64,000 nt of DNA from Pollutibacter soli (lineage in GTDB: Bacteria; Bacteroidota; Bacteroidia; Chitinophagales; Chitinophagaceae). Where the stretch lies: positions 124,001-188,000 of the forward strand of contig JARJHS010000005.1 in assembly GCA_029269725.1 (NCBI GenBank), read 5' to 3'. Shown one piece after another: positions 17,048 through 25,913 of this stretch; position 1 is the first letter of the stretch, and each line of letters starts with the position of its first letter. Under the pieces are notes generated by a model. It did not search any database. It was not told where the DNA came from and saw nothing but the letters and a program-made list of their open reading frames with translations. The translations under genes were made by a program, and so were the position numbers.

Positions 17048-17890
17048 CTACAGCGAATAGTCGTTCGATGAAACTCCTGCGTATGTAAGCAATTTCTCTA
17101 TTGTCTTTTTCAATTTAGTTGGCTTATCGTTGCACGTCGAAAACTTAACAACACCATATCTGGAACCGCTGTTGCTTTCTACGATGAATAAATCACCATC
17201 TGTCGGCATATTTCTGCAGCCAAGTGCTATAGGTAATTGCCAATATCCTGAAGAATTTAAACTATCAACCATTTCTTTGAATTGTTTCCTTTTGAAGGGA
17301 ATTGACCTCGTTGAATATGTAAAGGATCCTTCCAGCGGATCAAAAGCTTTATCCATTATATACTCGTAGTACTCATCTTCCATAAGCTGCGGATACACTT
17401 TAATTATCGAATCCCAAAATCTTTTGCCGACAGAATTGGATTCTCTTATTCTTCTTGATAACGGTACTCCACCATTGAAAATTTGAAAATGCTGTTCTTC
17501 AATTGGACTTAAATTTTTAGTATTTAATTTCAAATAATCAACTCGATTACCTTTTTTTACAACGACTTCCCCTTCTGTAAATCGGATAATTTGTATAGGT
17601 GATGCAACGCTGGGCTGTATGATTACCCGAAGGATTGGTTTTTCCTGACCTCTCAAACTAATATTCCCCTCATCAAACACATCAAGTAATTTCGTTAAAT
17701 AAAACGCATCATAAGTAGAATCTCTTATCGACTCCAGATGTCTCGTTGGATAAAAAGGAAAGCTGCTGTCTTTGGGATCAGGTTGCTTTACAAATAAATA
17801 TCCAACATCTGGGAAAGTAATTGGTGAATTTTGAGTAGAGTTGGAACAGCTAAACAAAGACAACGAAAGTATTACGACAATTTCTCTCAT
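17048..17890 (-). CDS. Lipoprotein of unknown function (cassette gene)
   Basis: Started at the ATG 17888-17890, giving 280 residues with a short lipoprotein signal (MREIVVILSLSLFSCSN, lipobox Cys15). The mature protein has no motif I recognise; a conserved-looking C-terminal part includes YWQLPIALGCRNMPTDGDLFIVES and a second Cys near the end that could pair with it. Base composition is low (about one-third G+C in a sampled line) against about 60 percent in a sampled line of the dehydrogenase gene at 20280. It lies alone between attC-like sites B and C, with its start 28 bp after the box at 17919. Confidence 0.72.
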   Translation of the reverse strand: MREIVVILSLSLFSCSNSTQNSPITFPDVGYLFVKQPDPKDSSFPFYPTRHLESIRDSTYDAFYLTKLLDVFDEGNISLRGQEKPILRVIIQPSVASPIQIIRFTEGEVVVKKGNRVDYLKLNTKNLSPIEEQHFQIFNGGVPLSRRIRESNSVGKRFWDSIIKVYPQLMEDEYYEYIMDKAFDPLEGSFTYSTRSIPFKRKQFKEMVDSLNSSGYWQLPIALGCRNMPTDGDLFIVESNSGSRYGVVKFSTCNDKPTKLKKTIEKLLTYAGVSSNDYSL

Positions 17891-17918
17891 TTCGAAATTT
17901 GAGGTATCCAACCAATTT

Positions 17919-18030
17919 CCGCTAACGCCAACTGTCTTGCGCGGTACGGGATACCGGTGTTAATGTCGCCGGCCAGCCGTGAACAATGATACTGATTTGA
18001 ATTTGATTTGACAATAGCCGATGTTAGCGG
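17919..18030 (-). repeat. attC-like recombination site C (112 bp)
   Basis: The outer boxes are perfect 8-bp inverted repeats: CCGCTAAC (minus strand, 18023-18030) and GTTAGCGG (17919-17926), fitting the RYYYAAC / GTTRRRY consensus. Just inside, GCCAACTGTC (17927-17936) pairs with GACAATAGCC (18010-18019) in seven of ten positions, with an unequal spacer (0 against 3 bases), as in attC sites. The box at 17919 is also the start of the lipoprotein cassette, whose own far box at 17015 is its exact complement. Confidence 0.75.
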
Positions 18031-18036
18031 TAGTTT

Positions 18037-19182
18037 TTATTTTATGGTCAATGGTTTATTATAAAGGATACTACGAATCGGTTCGAGTATCGGCATACTA
18101 GGATTAACATGATTTTGAAGTATCACAATAGTCTTATCATTTCTAACATGCCTTTCAATAAAATTCACATAACCTGGCCAGGAACCGCTATGATTTGTGA
18201 TTTTTCCATAATCAGCACTTTCTTCTACATACCAGCCAAAACCATACTTGGTTTTAGATTTGTCTTCTAATGTAGCAACTTCAAAAATTTCTTCCATCCC
18301 TTCTTTTGAAAGTAATTTGTTTGTATACAAAGCTCTGTCCCATTTTAAAAGGTCTAAGGTTGATGAGTGAATTCTACCTTGTCCGACTATGCCATCGCTG
18401 TAGAAAACAAATTTTGTTTCATTAATACTATCTGGTAGTACAAGTTTATTCAAGCTATCAAGCATATAACCTGTAGCAAAATTGTTTATATCTCTGGGTG
18501 TGAGACGGGGAGTATAAACAAAAGTACTTCTCATTTTTAGCGGTCTAAAAATGGTTTTATTCATATAATCGCTATATGAGGTGCCTGTTACATTTTCTAT
18601 GATTAAAGCTAAGATTGCATAACCTGTATTACTATATTTATACTGGGTATTCGGTTTGAATAATGCTGTCGGTTTATGTTTTGCTAAAAGAGTGACAACG
18701 TCATTATTGTTGGCAATTTTCGTTTTATCCCATAGACTGTCTAAAAGTTTGGCATAATCCGGGAGTCCGCTTGTATGATTTAGTAGGTGCCTGATAGTAA
18801 CTCCGCTGTAAATTGTTAATTCGGGGATATATTTTTTGATTTCATCGTCTAAATTCAACTTACCCTTTTCTTTAAGCATCATTATAGCCATGGCTGTGAA
18901 TTGCTTTGATACTGATGCTAAATTAAAAATCGATTTTTCGTTCAACTCCACTTTTGTCGTTTCATTAGCAAAACCGAAACTATGGCTGTAAATGACTTTC
19001 CCTTTTTCCGCGACCAAAACATTTCCATTTAGTTTACCCTGTGAATATAGAGAGTTAAGCAAACTGTCAATCCTTTGAACCCGGTCTTGTCCGAACCCAG
19101 GAAATCCAAATAGCAGCAGAAGAAGAAGTGTTGTTATTAATTTCAATTGTTGATAGTTGTTATGTTTTGATATGAAGTTCAC
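18037..19182 (-). CDS. Serine beta-lactamase-like protein, class C/ D-alanyl-D-alanine carboxypeptidase fold (cassette gene)
   Basis: A 381-residue exported serine hydrolase of the beta-lactamase/transpeptidase-like family (PF00144 type). Active-site motifs are SVSK (Ser90, Lys93), YSN (in KYSNTGYAIL) and HSG (in NHSGSWPGY) in place of KTG. The N-terminus has a signal segment (LITTLLLLLLFGFPGFGQ). The start is a GTG at 19180-19182; a TTG twelve codons later would give a more standard signal. Such proteins include esterases and peptidases and are rarely true beta-lactamases, so resistance should not be assumed. The start lies 8 bp after the recombination box at 19191; base composition is lower than the flanking chromosomal genes. 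Confidence 0.88.
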   Translation of the reverse strand: MNFISKHNNYQQLKLITTLLLLLLFGFPGFGQDRVQRIDSLLNSLYSQGKLNGNVLVAEKGKVIYSHSFGFANETTKVELNEKSIFNLASVSKQFTAMAIMMLKEKGKLNLDDEIKKYIPELTIYSGVTIRHLLNHTSGLPDYAKLLDSLWDKTKIANNNDVVTLLAKHKPTALFKPNTQYKYSNTGYAILALIIENVTGTSYSDYMNKTIFRPLKMRSTFVYTPRLTPRDINNFATGYMLDSLNKLVLPDSINETKFVFYSDGIVGQGRIHSSTLDLLKWDRALYTNKLLSKEGMEEIFEVATLEDKSKTKYGFGWYVEESADYGKITNHSGSWPGYVNFIERHVRNDKTIVILQNHVNPSMPILEPIRSILYNKPLTIK

Positions 19183-19190
19183 TTATATTA

Positions 19191-19392
19191 CCGCTAATGT
19201 TCGAGGCTTTGTGCAGTACGGAAATTTCATGTTCCGTCTGCCTGAACCGTCAGCTGAGTAAAGTTATGTCGTCGATGTTATATTCCAAAAGCCTATCCGT
19301 GTTCCTGTCGCCCGGAACTGCAGCTCATCCGTGATAATGTCGATCAGGATATGTTCGTCAGCCCGTATTGCGCAGAGGCCGATGTTATGCCC
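19191..19392 (-). repeat. attC-like recombination site D (202 bp)
   Basis: On the minus strand the site starts with GGGCATAAC (19384-19392), which contains the stop codon of the upstream cassette gene, and ends with ATTAGCGG (19191-19198). On the plus strand 19205-19221 pairs with 19363-19380 through 17 base pairs interrupted only by a bulged G (19378); every non-Watson-Crick pair in it is G-T. A single extrahelical base and better folding of the strand opposite the gene are the defining features of attC sites. The length is at the upper end for such sites. Confidence 0.78.
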
Positions 19393-20065
19393 AGTTTTTA
19401 AAGAGATGTTTCCGAATCTCGTACTTTTCAATCAGGCCTTGGTATTGATCTTTAAAATCAGAATTCAAATAGTACTCGAAATCCTCGATTATTAGTCTAG
19501 CTTTCTCCTTATTGTTCTCAATGATACAATAGTCAAATAATATTGCGCAAATATTAAAAGAAGTCTGCCTCAAAGTCTCGAAAGCAATTTCTCTGTTTGA
19601 AAGTCTTTCCAAATTAGGCAACGCAATATTCTCGATATTTCTTGTTATTATTTTTATCAGTATATCGTTATCAACAGCAGCCAAGTCATACCAAATATTA
19701 TCGATAAACTGTTTGTCCCAATTAGCTATATGTCCCCCACTACTCCAAAATAAACAATAATCGTCTGTTTTCTTTTTGTAAAAACTTTTGTACCACTTTT
19801 CGTACTCTAGGTCAAAAAGACAAAAGATAGGATCAAACCTTATTACTTTGTCTTTTAAATTGTAAGAACTCCTCTTAAAGAAAACTTCTTGCTTAAAGGA
19901 GTTGCCACTCTTAAAAAAGTTGAAACTTCCTTCTTTGAATTGAAACTCCCTTTTGTCGAAAATTGGTTTAATGAATTCAAGAATGAAATTATTAATTCTT
20001 TCCTTGGGTTCTTGTCCAACGAAATAGAAAACTGGCTTATTCTTTCTCTTAAATAATGAAAACAT
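19385..20065 (-). CDS. Hypothetical protein, very AT-rich (cassette gene)
   Basis: Started at the ATG 20063-20065, giving 226 residues (MFSLFKRKNKPVFYFVGQ...). It has no signal peptide or membrane segment and is rich in Phe, Lys and Asn. The REFQFKEGSFNFFKSGNSFKQ segment faintly recalls DUF4304-like proteins, but I do not claim that family. Sampled lines have only 27-30 percent G+C, far below the neighbouring dehydrogenase gene, a sign of transfer. The TAA stop lies inside the GGGCATAAC box, and the exact complement GTTATGCCC lies 14 bp before its start, precisely the arrangement of an integron cassette. Confidence 0.72.
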   Translation of the reverse strand: MFSLFKRKNKPVFYFVGQEPKERINNFILEFIKPIFDKREFQFKEGSFNFFKSGNSFKQEVFFKRSSYNLKDKVIRFDPIFCLFDLEYEKWYKSFYKKKTDDYCLFWSSGGHIANWDKQFIDNIWYDLAAVDNDILIKIITRNIENIALPNLERLSNREIAFETLRQTSFNICAILFDYCIIENNKEKARLIIEDFEYYLNSDFKDQYQGLIEKYEIRKHLFKNWA

Positions 20066-20079
20066 TGTCAATAAAAATT

Positions 20080-20088
20080 GGGCATAAC
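20080..20088 (-). repeat. First recombination box of the cassette array
   Basis: GTTATGCCC on the minus strand, the exact complement of GGGCATAAC at 19384-19392 on the far side of the same gene. In integrated cassettes the 5' end carries the outer half of its own attC box, so this marks the start of the array. No attC hairpin or integrase lies further right; a perfect 10-bp inverted repeat (TGTTTGAAAT / ATTTCAAACA, 20164-20193) is the only structure before the next gene. Confidence 0.6.
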
Positions 20089-20279
20089 AGATAAATATAC
20101 GCACACGACATCACTAATTCTAAGCGTAATTAAACGTATACAAGTAGCTGAAATATTTAAAAGTGTTTGAAATGGATGATAAATATTTCAAACATTTTAT
20201 AGCGCTTTAGAACGTTTTTAAATACTTAAAAATGCAATCCCGGATTTACTTCTTTCGATTATCAGTCAGCAAATCCCTG

Positions 20280-22640
20280 TCACAACCCCACACAAACCAA
20301 TTCCCCCGCTTTCCCCACAGCACCCACCGCCACAACAATATACTGCTTCCCATTGATCGAATAAGTCATTGGTATGCCCGCCTGGTATGCAGGCAGCTCC
20401 AGCTCGGAAATAATAGCACCAGTCGCCTTATCATGCGCACGAAATTTATTTCCACCACCGCCATCAGATGCATAAAGACCCGCGCCTTCACCTGCGAAAA
20501 GCAATGTTTTCGTCACCAGCATACCCACACGGTCGGGCATACCGGTACGCGGGATATTCAGGCCTTTCAACGCCTCATTATTCTTAATCCATTCGGGTGA
20601 GTCGGCATTGGCGATCATCCAGCGATGTTCGCCACTATTGAGATCGATTGCTGTAATGCGACCGTATGGCGGCTTCACTAACGGTAACCCGTGCGGGCCG
20701 ATCCGCGAACTTCCCATGTAAGCAACAAAATTCATATCGCTAAGCTGTGGTGCAGCTTCCAGACTCATCGGCCGCAACACAGTGCTGGAAGACACATACA
20801 ACATCTTCGTTTCCGGATCAAAAACACCGCCCTGCCAGTTGGCGCCACCGACCGCATCAGGAAGCATCAATGTTCCTAAATGATTAGGTGGATCGTACAC
20901 TGTCACCGGCGTGTACAGGGGTCCGCGTTTATACTTCTGCACGATCTGCAAAGCCTCCTTCCGCATCTTCGGTGTGAAATCGATCAGGACACTATCGTGA
21001 TAACCCTGGCGGTCATACGCTGCCGGCTTTGTGGGAAAGGGTTGGGTAGGAGAGGTCCACTCACCTTTGACTTCACTCTTCGGTACCGGTCTTTCTTCAA
21101 TCGGCCACACCGGTTTACCGGTGACGCGATCGAATACAAATGCAAAAGCCTGCTTCGTTAATTGCACCACGGCTTTGATCGGTTGCCCGTTGACGTTGAT
21201 ATCGGCGAGTATCGGCGGTGCAGGCAGATCATAATCCCAGATATCGTGATGGATGAGCTGGTAATGCCAGACTTTTTTTCCGGTCTTTGCATCGAGACAA
21301 ACAAGACTCTGTGAAAACAAATTATTCCCTGGCCGGTGACCACCATAGAAATCGCCTGTCGCTGCTTCCAGCGGCAGGTATACATAACCGAGTTCGGGAT
21401 CTGCAGTCAACGGAGCCCATGCACCTGCATTGCCGGTATATTTCCAGCTGTCACCTTCCCAGGATTCATTGCCTTCTTCACCTTTTTGCGGAATGGTATG
21501 AAAAATCCACAAGCGCTTCCCGGTCTTCACATCATAACCCATGATATCGCCTCGCACCTGCGTTTTTGATACGGGCGCGAGACCTACTGGAAAACTGGCG
21601 CCGACGATGATCACATCATTCACAATGATCGGCGGCGAAGTGGAACCAATCGTTGCGGTTAACGCTTCTGCTTTCTGATCAAGACCCTGTCTTAGATCAA
21701 CTACACCATTTTTTCCAAATCCCTGTACCGGCTGACCGGTTGCTGCATCAAGTGCGATGAGCTGGAAACCAGGTGTTATGTAGATCACCCGGTCTTTTGC
21801 ATTCGGTTGCGCCTTCCAGTAAGCTACGCCCCGACCGGAATTTTGTCGCGGTACAGAAGTTTTTCTTTCCTTTTCATCGTAGCGAAAAGTCCACAGTGTT
21901 TCGCCGGTAGCTCCGTTGATGGCAGCGACAGTGCGACTGGTACCTGCAGTCGTGTACAGGATACCGTTAGCCATCAGTGGGGTGGCCTTGAAATAAAATT
22001 CCGGTGACGGACCAAAATTTTCGGTCTTCCAGCGCCAGAGGATCTTCAAATCTTTTGCATTGTCTTTATTGATCTGCGCAAGCGGCGAATAGTTTGTACT
22101 CGCATAGTCACCGCGATGCTGCAGCCATTCAGCTTCGATGGTAGGTGGCTTATCAGAGTATGTCGGTGCGTTAAAACGCAGACTGATACGCGAGGGTGTT
22201 CCGGGTGCGGGACCAGGTTTATACGCCAGGCCCCGGGAGCCCGAAGCAGGGAATTCTTCATTGCCGGCGGGGTATTGATTGACGTCGAAGATATAGGCAA
22301 GCACAGCGGCGTAGTCTTCGTCTTTCAACGAATGAGGATTGGTTTTGGGCATGGTGTTCTTCGTCAGCTCGAATAATGAGGCGAGGGAACTGTCTTTCCA
22401 TTTTGCTGTAAAGCGTTCACCTACCAATGCTACGCCACCTTCGGTGCCGCGTAAATCACGGCCGTGACAGGCGACGCAGTGCTGCATATATATCGGTTGG
22501 CCGGCGGTGGATTGTTTTTTTGTGTAGAGAGATGTAGTGATGGTGATTTCTGATGTGGATTTTTTTTTCTCCTGGTTACAGGAGGAAATAAAAAATAATG
22601 TCAATAGAATGATGTTTAAAGGGAATTTGTTTGACGTCAA
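20280..22640 (-). CDS. PQQ-dependent dehydrogenase fused to an N-terminal cytochrome c domain
   Basis: A periplasmic lipoprotein quinoprotein that oxidises an alcohol or sugar and passes electrons to its own haem c. Counting from a TTG at 22638-22640 (786 residues) it has a compact signal with lipobox Cys (FFISSCNQ); an upstream ATG at 22745 adds 35 residues without signal character. The haem motif CVACH is at about 55-59 with a likely axial Met in TMPKTNP. The PQQ beta-propeller follows, with repeated W-motifs (GETLWTF, GKRLWIF, GKKVWHY) and the HHDIWDYDLPAPP active-site block seen in glucose-dehydrogenase-like members. No PQQ synthesis genes are nearby. The substrate is not determined. Confidence 0.92.
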   Translation of the reverse strand: MTSNKFPLNIILLTLFFISSCNQEKKKSTSEITITTSLYTKKQSTAGQPIYMQHCVACHGRDLRGTEGGVALVGERFTAKWKDSSLASLFELTKNTMPKTNPHSLKDEDYAAVLAYIFDVNQYPAGNEEFPASGSRGLAYKPGPAPGTPSRISLRFNAPTYSDKPPTIEAEWLQHRGDYASTNYSPLAQINKDNAKDLKILWRWKTENFGPSPEFYFKATPLMANGILYTTAGTSRTVAAINGATGETLWTFRYDEKERKTSVPRQNSGRGVAYWKAQPNAKDRVIYITPGFQLIALDAATGQPVQGFGKNGVVDLRQGLDQKAEALTATIGSTSPPIIVNDVIIVGASFPVGLAPVSKTQVRGDIMGYDVKTGKRLWIFHTIPQKGEEGNESWEGDSWKYTGNAGAWAPLTADPELGYVYLPLEAATGDFYGGHRPGNNLFSQSLVCLDAKTGKKVWHYQLIHHDIWDYDLPAPPILADINVNGQPIKAVVQLTKQAFAFVFDRVTGKPVWPIEERPVPKSEVKGEWTSPTQPFPTKPAAYDRQGYHDSVLIDFTPKMRKEALQIVQKYKRGPLYTPVTVYDPPNHLGTLMLPDAVGGANWQGGVFDPETKMLYVSSSTVLRPMSLEAAPQLSDMNFVAYMGSSRIGPHGLPLVKPPYGRITAIDLNSGEHRWMIANADSPEWIKNNEALKGLNIPRTGMPDRVGMLVTKTLLFAGEGAGLYASDGGGGNKFRAHDKATGAIISELELPAYQAGIPMTYSINGKQYIVVAVGAVGKAGELVCVGL

Positions 22641-22852
22641 CAGGGATCTGATGCATCGCGTCCTTACAGCATGCAATTCTTCCCGATTTCTTTCTGTTCT
22701 TTCTGCCTTCCCGGCTATCCTTTTGAGTAAGTAAAAATTTGTCATATATCAGCCACCGATGAGAGAATAATATACGGAGAATTTGGAAGAAGTTCGAAGG
22801 ATGAAGGACGTTTGACGAATTGCTTAAAGTTTTTAGTTCAGTCAGGGAACAA

Positions 22853-22952
22853 CAAACCGCAAAGAAACAGCCGAGTCCCGCAAAGGAACAGCCAAGCAGC
22901 GGGTATTTTGTACTTCCTTTGCGGGCTGTTTCTTCGCGCACTTTGCGGTTTG
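22853..22952. repeat. Palindromic intergenic element bounded by caaaccgcaaag / ctttgcggtttg
   Basis: Perfect terminal arms CAAACCGCAAAG (22853-22864) and CTTTGCGGTTTG (22941-22952), with further nested complementary words GAAACAGCC / GGCTGTTTC and CCGCAAAGGAA / TTCCTTTGCGG. It matches the element at 9678-9784. Its right end is also the left edge of the following tandem array, whose units carry a mutated version of the same right arm. Confidence 0.75.
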
Positions 22953-23893
22953 ACTTCTTATTACTAAAAGAGATATCAAATTAAAGCAGTTTTTTTTTGA
23001 ACCACATAGTGCATATAGGCACATAAGCAGACATAGAAATAGCAACTTAGGATGATTAGATGCAGGCTTTTTTCTCTATGTGCCTATGTATCCTTTTTCC
23101 CTATGTGGTTCAAATGTTGGCTGTATAGTTAAAGTGAAACCAAAGAGTAGCAGCCGGGAATTTGATTACTTCGCTCTCTTTGCAGTCTGACTTCTTGTTA
23201 CTAAATAAAAGAGATATCAAATTAAAGCAGCTTTTTTTTGAACCACATAGGGCATATAGGCACATAAGCAGACATAGAAATAGCAACTTAGGATGATTAG
23301 ATGCAGGCTTTTTTCTCTATGTGCCTATGTATCCTTTTTTCCCCTATGTGGTTCAAATGTTGGCTGTACAGTTAAAGTGAAACCAAAGAGTAGCAGCCGG
23401 GAATTTGATTACTTCGCTCTCTTTGCAGTCTGACTTCTTATTCCTAAATAAAAGAGATATCACATTAAACCAGCTTTTTTTTGAACCACATAGGGCATAT
23501 AGGCACATAAGCAGACATAGAAATAGCAACTTAGGATGATTAGATGCAGGCTTTTTTCTCTATGTGCCTATGTATCCTTTTTTCCCTATGTGGTTCAAAT
23601 GTTGGCTGTATAATTAAAGTGAAACCAAAGAGTAGCAGCCGGGAATTTGATTACTTCGCTCTCTTTGCAGTCTGACTTCTTATTCCTAAATAAAAGAGAT
23701 ATCACATTAAAGCAGTTTTTTTTTTGAACCACATAGGGCATATAGGCACATAGGCAGAGATTGAAGTAGCAACTTAGGACGATTAGACGCAGGCTTTTTT
23801 CTCTATGTGCCTATGTATCCTTTTTTTCCCTATGTGGTTCAAATGTTGGCTGAATAGCTAAGGTGAAACTAAAGAGTAGCAGCCGGGAATTTG
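22934..23893. repeat. Four tandem units of about 242 bp, each with one long hairpin
   Basis: GAACCACATAG starts at 22999, 23240, 23483 and 23726 (periods 241, 243, 243). Each unit contains a hairpin with arms GAACCACATAG..GGCACATA and TATGTGCCTATGTATCC..CTATGTGGTTC around a roughly 45-bp loop, then about 120 bp of linker. The outer arms are the same as in the five repeats at 11962-13257, but the loop is longer, so this is a second subtype of the same family. Units are over 95 percent alike by eye except the last. Confidence 0.9.
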
Positions 23894-24012
23894 ATTTAAA
23901 AGTCTCACAACGCCGGTTGGGCAGTTTGGCATTGAGGACCCGTTTCCAGATTCTGTTTTGACCCAGCTGTCTGTCGGCAGGTGTCGTCTTCATCCTGTAT
24001 TCTCTTCACTCC

Positions 24013-25098
24013 CTACGGAAACAACGTCATAAAAATATACGCCGCAAAAATCACGAGCAGCACAATTCCCTGAAGGATCGTTGTTTTCCCTGTACGAAAG
24101 GAAAGAATAACTACGAGCAGAGAAAGTACCAGCAACACAGTTGATTTCGGATCAAGACCGAGGGCTAACGGGATATCATACACGATAGAATAGATTGCCA
24201 CTGCGGGAATGGAAAGGCAGATGGTAGCGAGTGCCGATCCGAGCGTAAGATTAAGGCTCGTCTGCAGCTGATCCCGGCGGGCAGCTTTTATGGATGATAA
24301 TGCTTCAGGTAAAAGAATGATGCATGCGATAGCGATACCTGCGAGCGCCCTCGGTGCATCGAAATAGTTAATCATCTTGTCGAGGGCAGGCGCCAATGAT
24401 TTTGCCAGCAGGATCACTACACTCAGACAAACAAACAGCAACACAAAACTGATCATCGTCGTCTTTCTATTCGGTTTCAGGAAATCCACCGGCGCTGTTT
24501 CTATTGGTTTTTTTGTAACAAAATGATCTTTATGCCAGAAGCCTTGTACAAAAATAAATCCGGCATATAATATCAGCGACGCTGCGGAAACAAAGAGCAA
24601 TTGCTTTGTTGAGTAAAATGAACCTGCTACTGAAGAGGTATAATTCGGGAGGATAAGTGTCAGCACCGAAATCGCGAGTAGTACTGTGGTTACTGAACTG
24701 ACCCCCTGCAGCACAAAAGTCTGTATCCTGTATTTTACAGCACCGATCAATAGACTGAGACCGATCATTCCGTTAAGTATGATCATAATAGCAGCAAATA
24801 CAGTGTCACGGGCAAGGGTAGTCGCGTCTTTACCGCCGGCATGCATCATTGATATAATCATCGAAACTTCTATCACGGTGACGGCTAATGCAAGGATCAG
24901 TTCCCCAAAAGGTTCGCCGACTTTAACCGCAATCACCTCCGCGTGATGTACAGCTTCGAGCGTACATACGACCAGGGCAATCAAAGCAACAATATCCAGC
25001 CAGTCGCTCGTATAGCTCTGTTTAATAAAATAAATAATCCAGACGAGTACCGGGATTAAATATGATTTCAGCGGGATCTTATAATTGGAAGGAATCAA
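24013..25098 (-). CDS. Ca2+(Na+)/H+ antiporter, ChaA-like
   Basis: A 361-residue inner-membrane cation/proton antiporter of the CaCA superfamily, with about eleven hydrophobic segments in two inverted halves. The two alpha-repeats are clear: GEPFGELILALAVTVIE (Glu66, Glu77) and PEALSSIKAARRDQLQTSLN followed by LTLGSALATIC, where the acidic residues bind Ca2+. The short acidic loop of Escherichia ChaA is not seen. It starts at a TTG (25096-25098) because no in-frame ATG precedes the first helix. It stands alone, with repeats downstream. The likely role is calcium or sodium efflux at alkaline pH, as in ChaA. Confidence 0.9.
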   Translation of the reverse strand: MIPSNYKIPLKSYLIPVLVWIIYFIKQSYTSDWLDIVALIALVVCTLEAVHHAEVIAVKVGEPFGELILALAVTVIEVSMIISMMHAGGKDATTLARDTVFAAIMIILNGMIGLSLLIGAVKYRIQTFVLQGVSSVTTVLLAISVLTLILPNYTSSVAGSFYSTKQLLFVSAASLILYAGFIFVQGFWHKDHFVTKKPIETAPVDFLKPNRKTTMISFVLLFVCLSVVILLAKSLAPALDKMINYFDAPRALAGIAIACIILLPEALSSIKAARRDQLQTSLNLTLGSALATICLSIPAVAIYSIVYDIPLALGLDPKSTVLLVLSLLVVILSFRTGKTTILQGIVLLVIFAAYIFMTLFP

Positions 25099-25160
25099 AT
25101 GGTATGGGTTTAATAGTGATATGCCGCGGAGCCATCAGTCCGGCATTTAATCTGCAGTTA

Positions 25161-25913
25161 TCAGATGGAAGTATAACCGCCATCTGCAATAAAATAACTA
25201 CCGGTAACAAATGATGATTTGTCGGAACTGAGATATACCACGAGATCTGCTATCTCTTCGGATCTGCCCAGCCTGTTCATCGTTGATTTGGCAGCAATCA
25301 TTTTCATCATGTCCTCATCGAGATTTTTTTCCAGGAGTGGAGTTCGTATATAGCCAGGTCCAACAGCATTGCAACGGATATTTTGCTGTCCATATTCTGC
25401 GGCAATATTTTTTGTAAGACCAACCACGCCATGTTTTGACGCAGTATAGGCGCAATTCATCGGTGCGGCAACAGTACCGTGGATCGAAGCCATATTGACT
25501 ATTACACCGCCGCTATTTTTCACCATTTGTTCCAGCTGGTACCTGCATGCATAAAATACACCGCTGAGGTTGATGGCAATAACTTTATCCCAGGCGTCAA
25601 TATCATATGCACCAGTCAAAGCAGGTGGTCCGCCGATGCCGGCATTATTGAATCCGATATCCAGCCGTCCGAATTTTTTCACCGCGGCTTCGACAATCAT
25701 TTTATTATCCGCTGCTTTCGAAGAGTCGGCTTTTACAAACAAAGCTTCTCCCCCTGATTTTTGTATCAAGTCAACGGTTGCCCCACCGCCTTTTTCGTCG
25801 ATATCTGTTATAATGACTTTAGCGCCTTCTTTGGCGAAGGATTCTGCAACTGCTTGCCCGATTCCGGAACCGCCGCCGGATACAATGGCAACTTTATCTT
25901 TTAAGAGTGACAT
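25161..25913 (-). CDS. Short-chain dehydrogenase/reductase (SDR)
   Basis: A 250-residue classical SDR. The cofactor motif GGGSGIG, an Asp at the end of strand two (ITDID, favouring NAD), NNAG, catalytic Ser in NMASIHG and YTASK, and the terminal ADGGYTSI are all present. Length and motifs match glucose 1-dehydrogenase/cyclopentanol dehydrogenase-type SDRs, but the substrate is unknown. The ATG is at 25911-25913. It is 62 bp upstream of the antiporter gene on the same strand, so co-transcription is possible. Confidence 0.9.
   Translation of the reverse strand: MSLLKDKVAIVSGGGSGIGQAVAESFAKEGAKVIITDIDEKGGGATVDLIQKSGGEALFVKADSSKAADNKMIVEAAVKKFGRLDIGFNNAGIGGPPALTGAYDIDAWDKVIAINLSGVFYACRYQLEQMVKNSGGVIVNMASIHGTVAAPMNCAYTASKHGVVGLTKNIAAEYGQQNIRCNAVGPGYIRTPLLEKNLDEDMMKMIAAKSTMNRLGRSEEIADLVVYLSSDKSSFVTGSYFIADGGYTSI

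Larger units (their letters stand above)
22641..24012. other. Large intergenic region built of repeats
   Basis: About 1.3 kb with no supported gene. It contains one palindromic element (22853-22952) and then four tandem units of about 242 bp (22934-23893). The remaining 120 bp before the antiporter gene show nothing distinctive. Confidence 0.7.

Noticed and set aside
18037-19182. Antibiotic-resistance beta-lactamase
   Set aside because: Motifs SVSK, YSN and HSG fit the broad serine beta-lactamase-like hydrolase family, most of which are esterases or peptidases; nothing shows drug hydrolysis.
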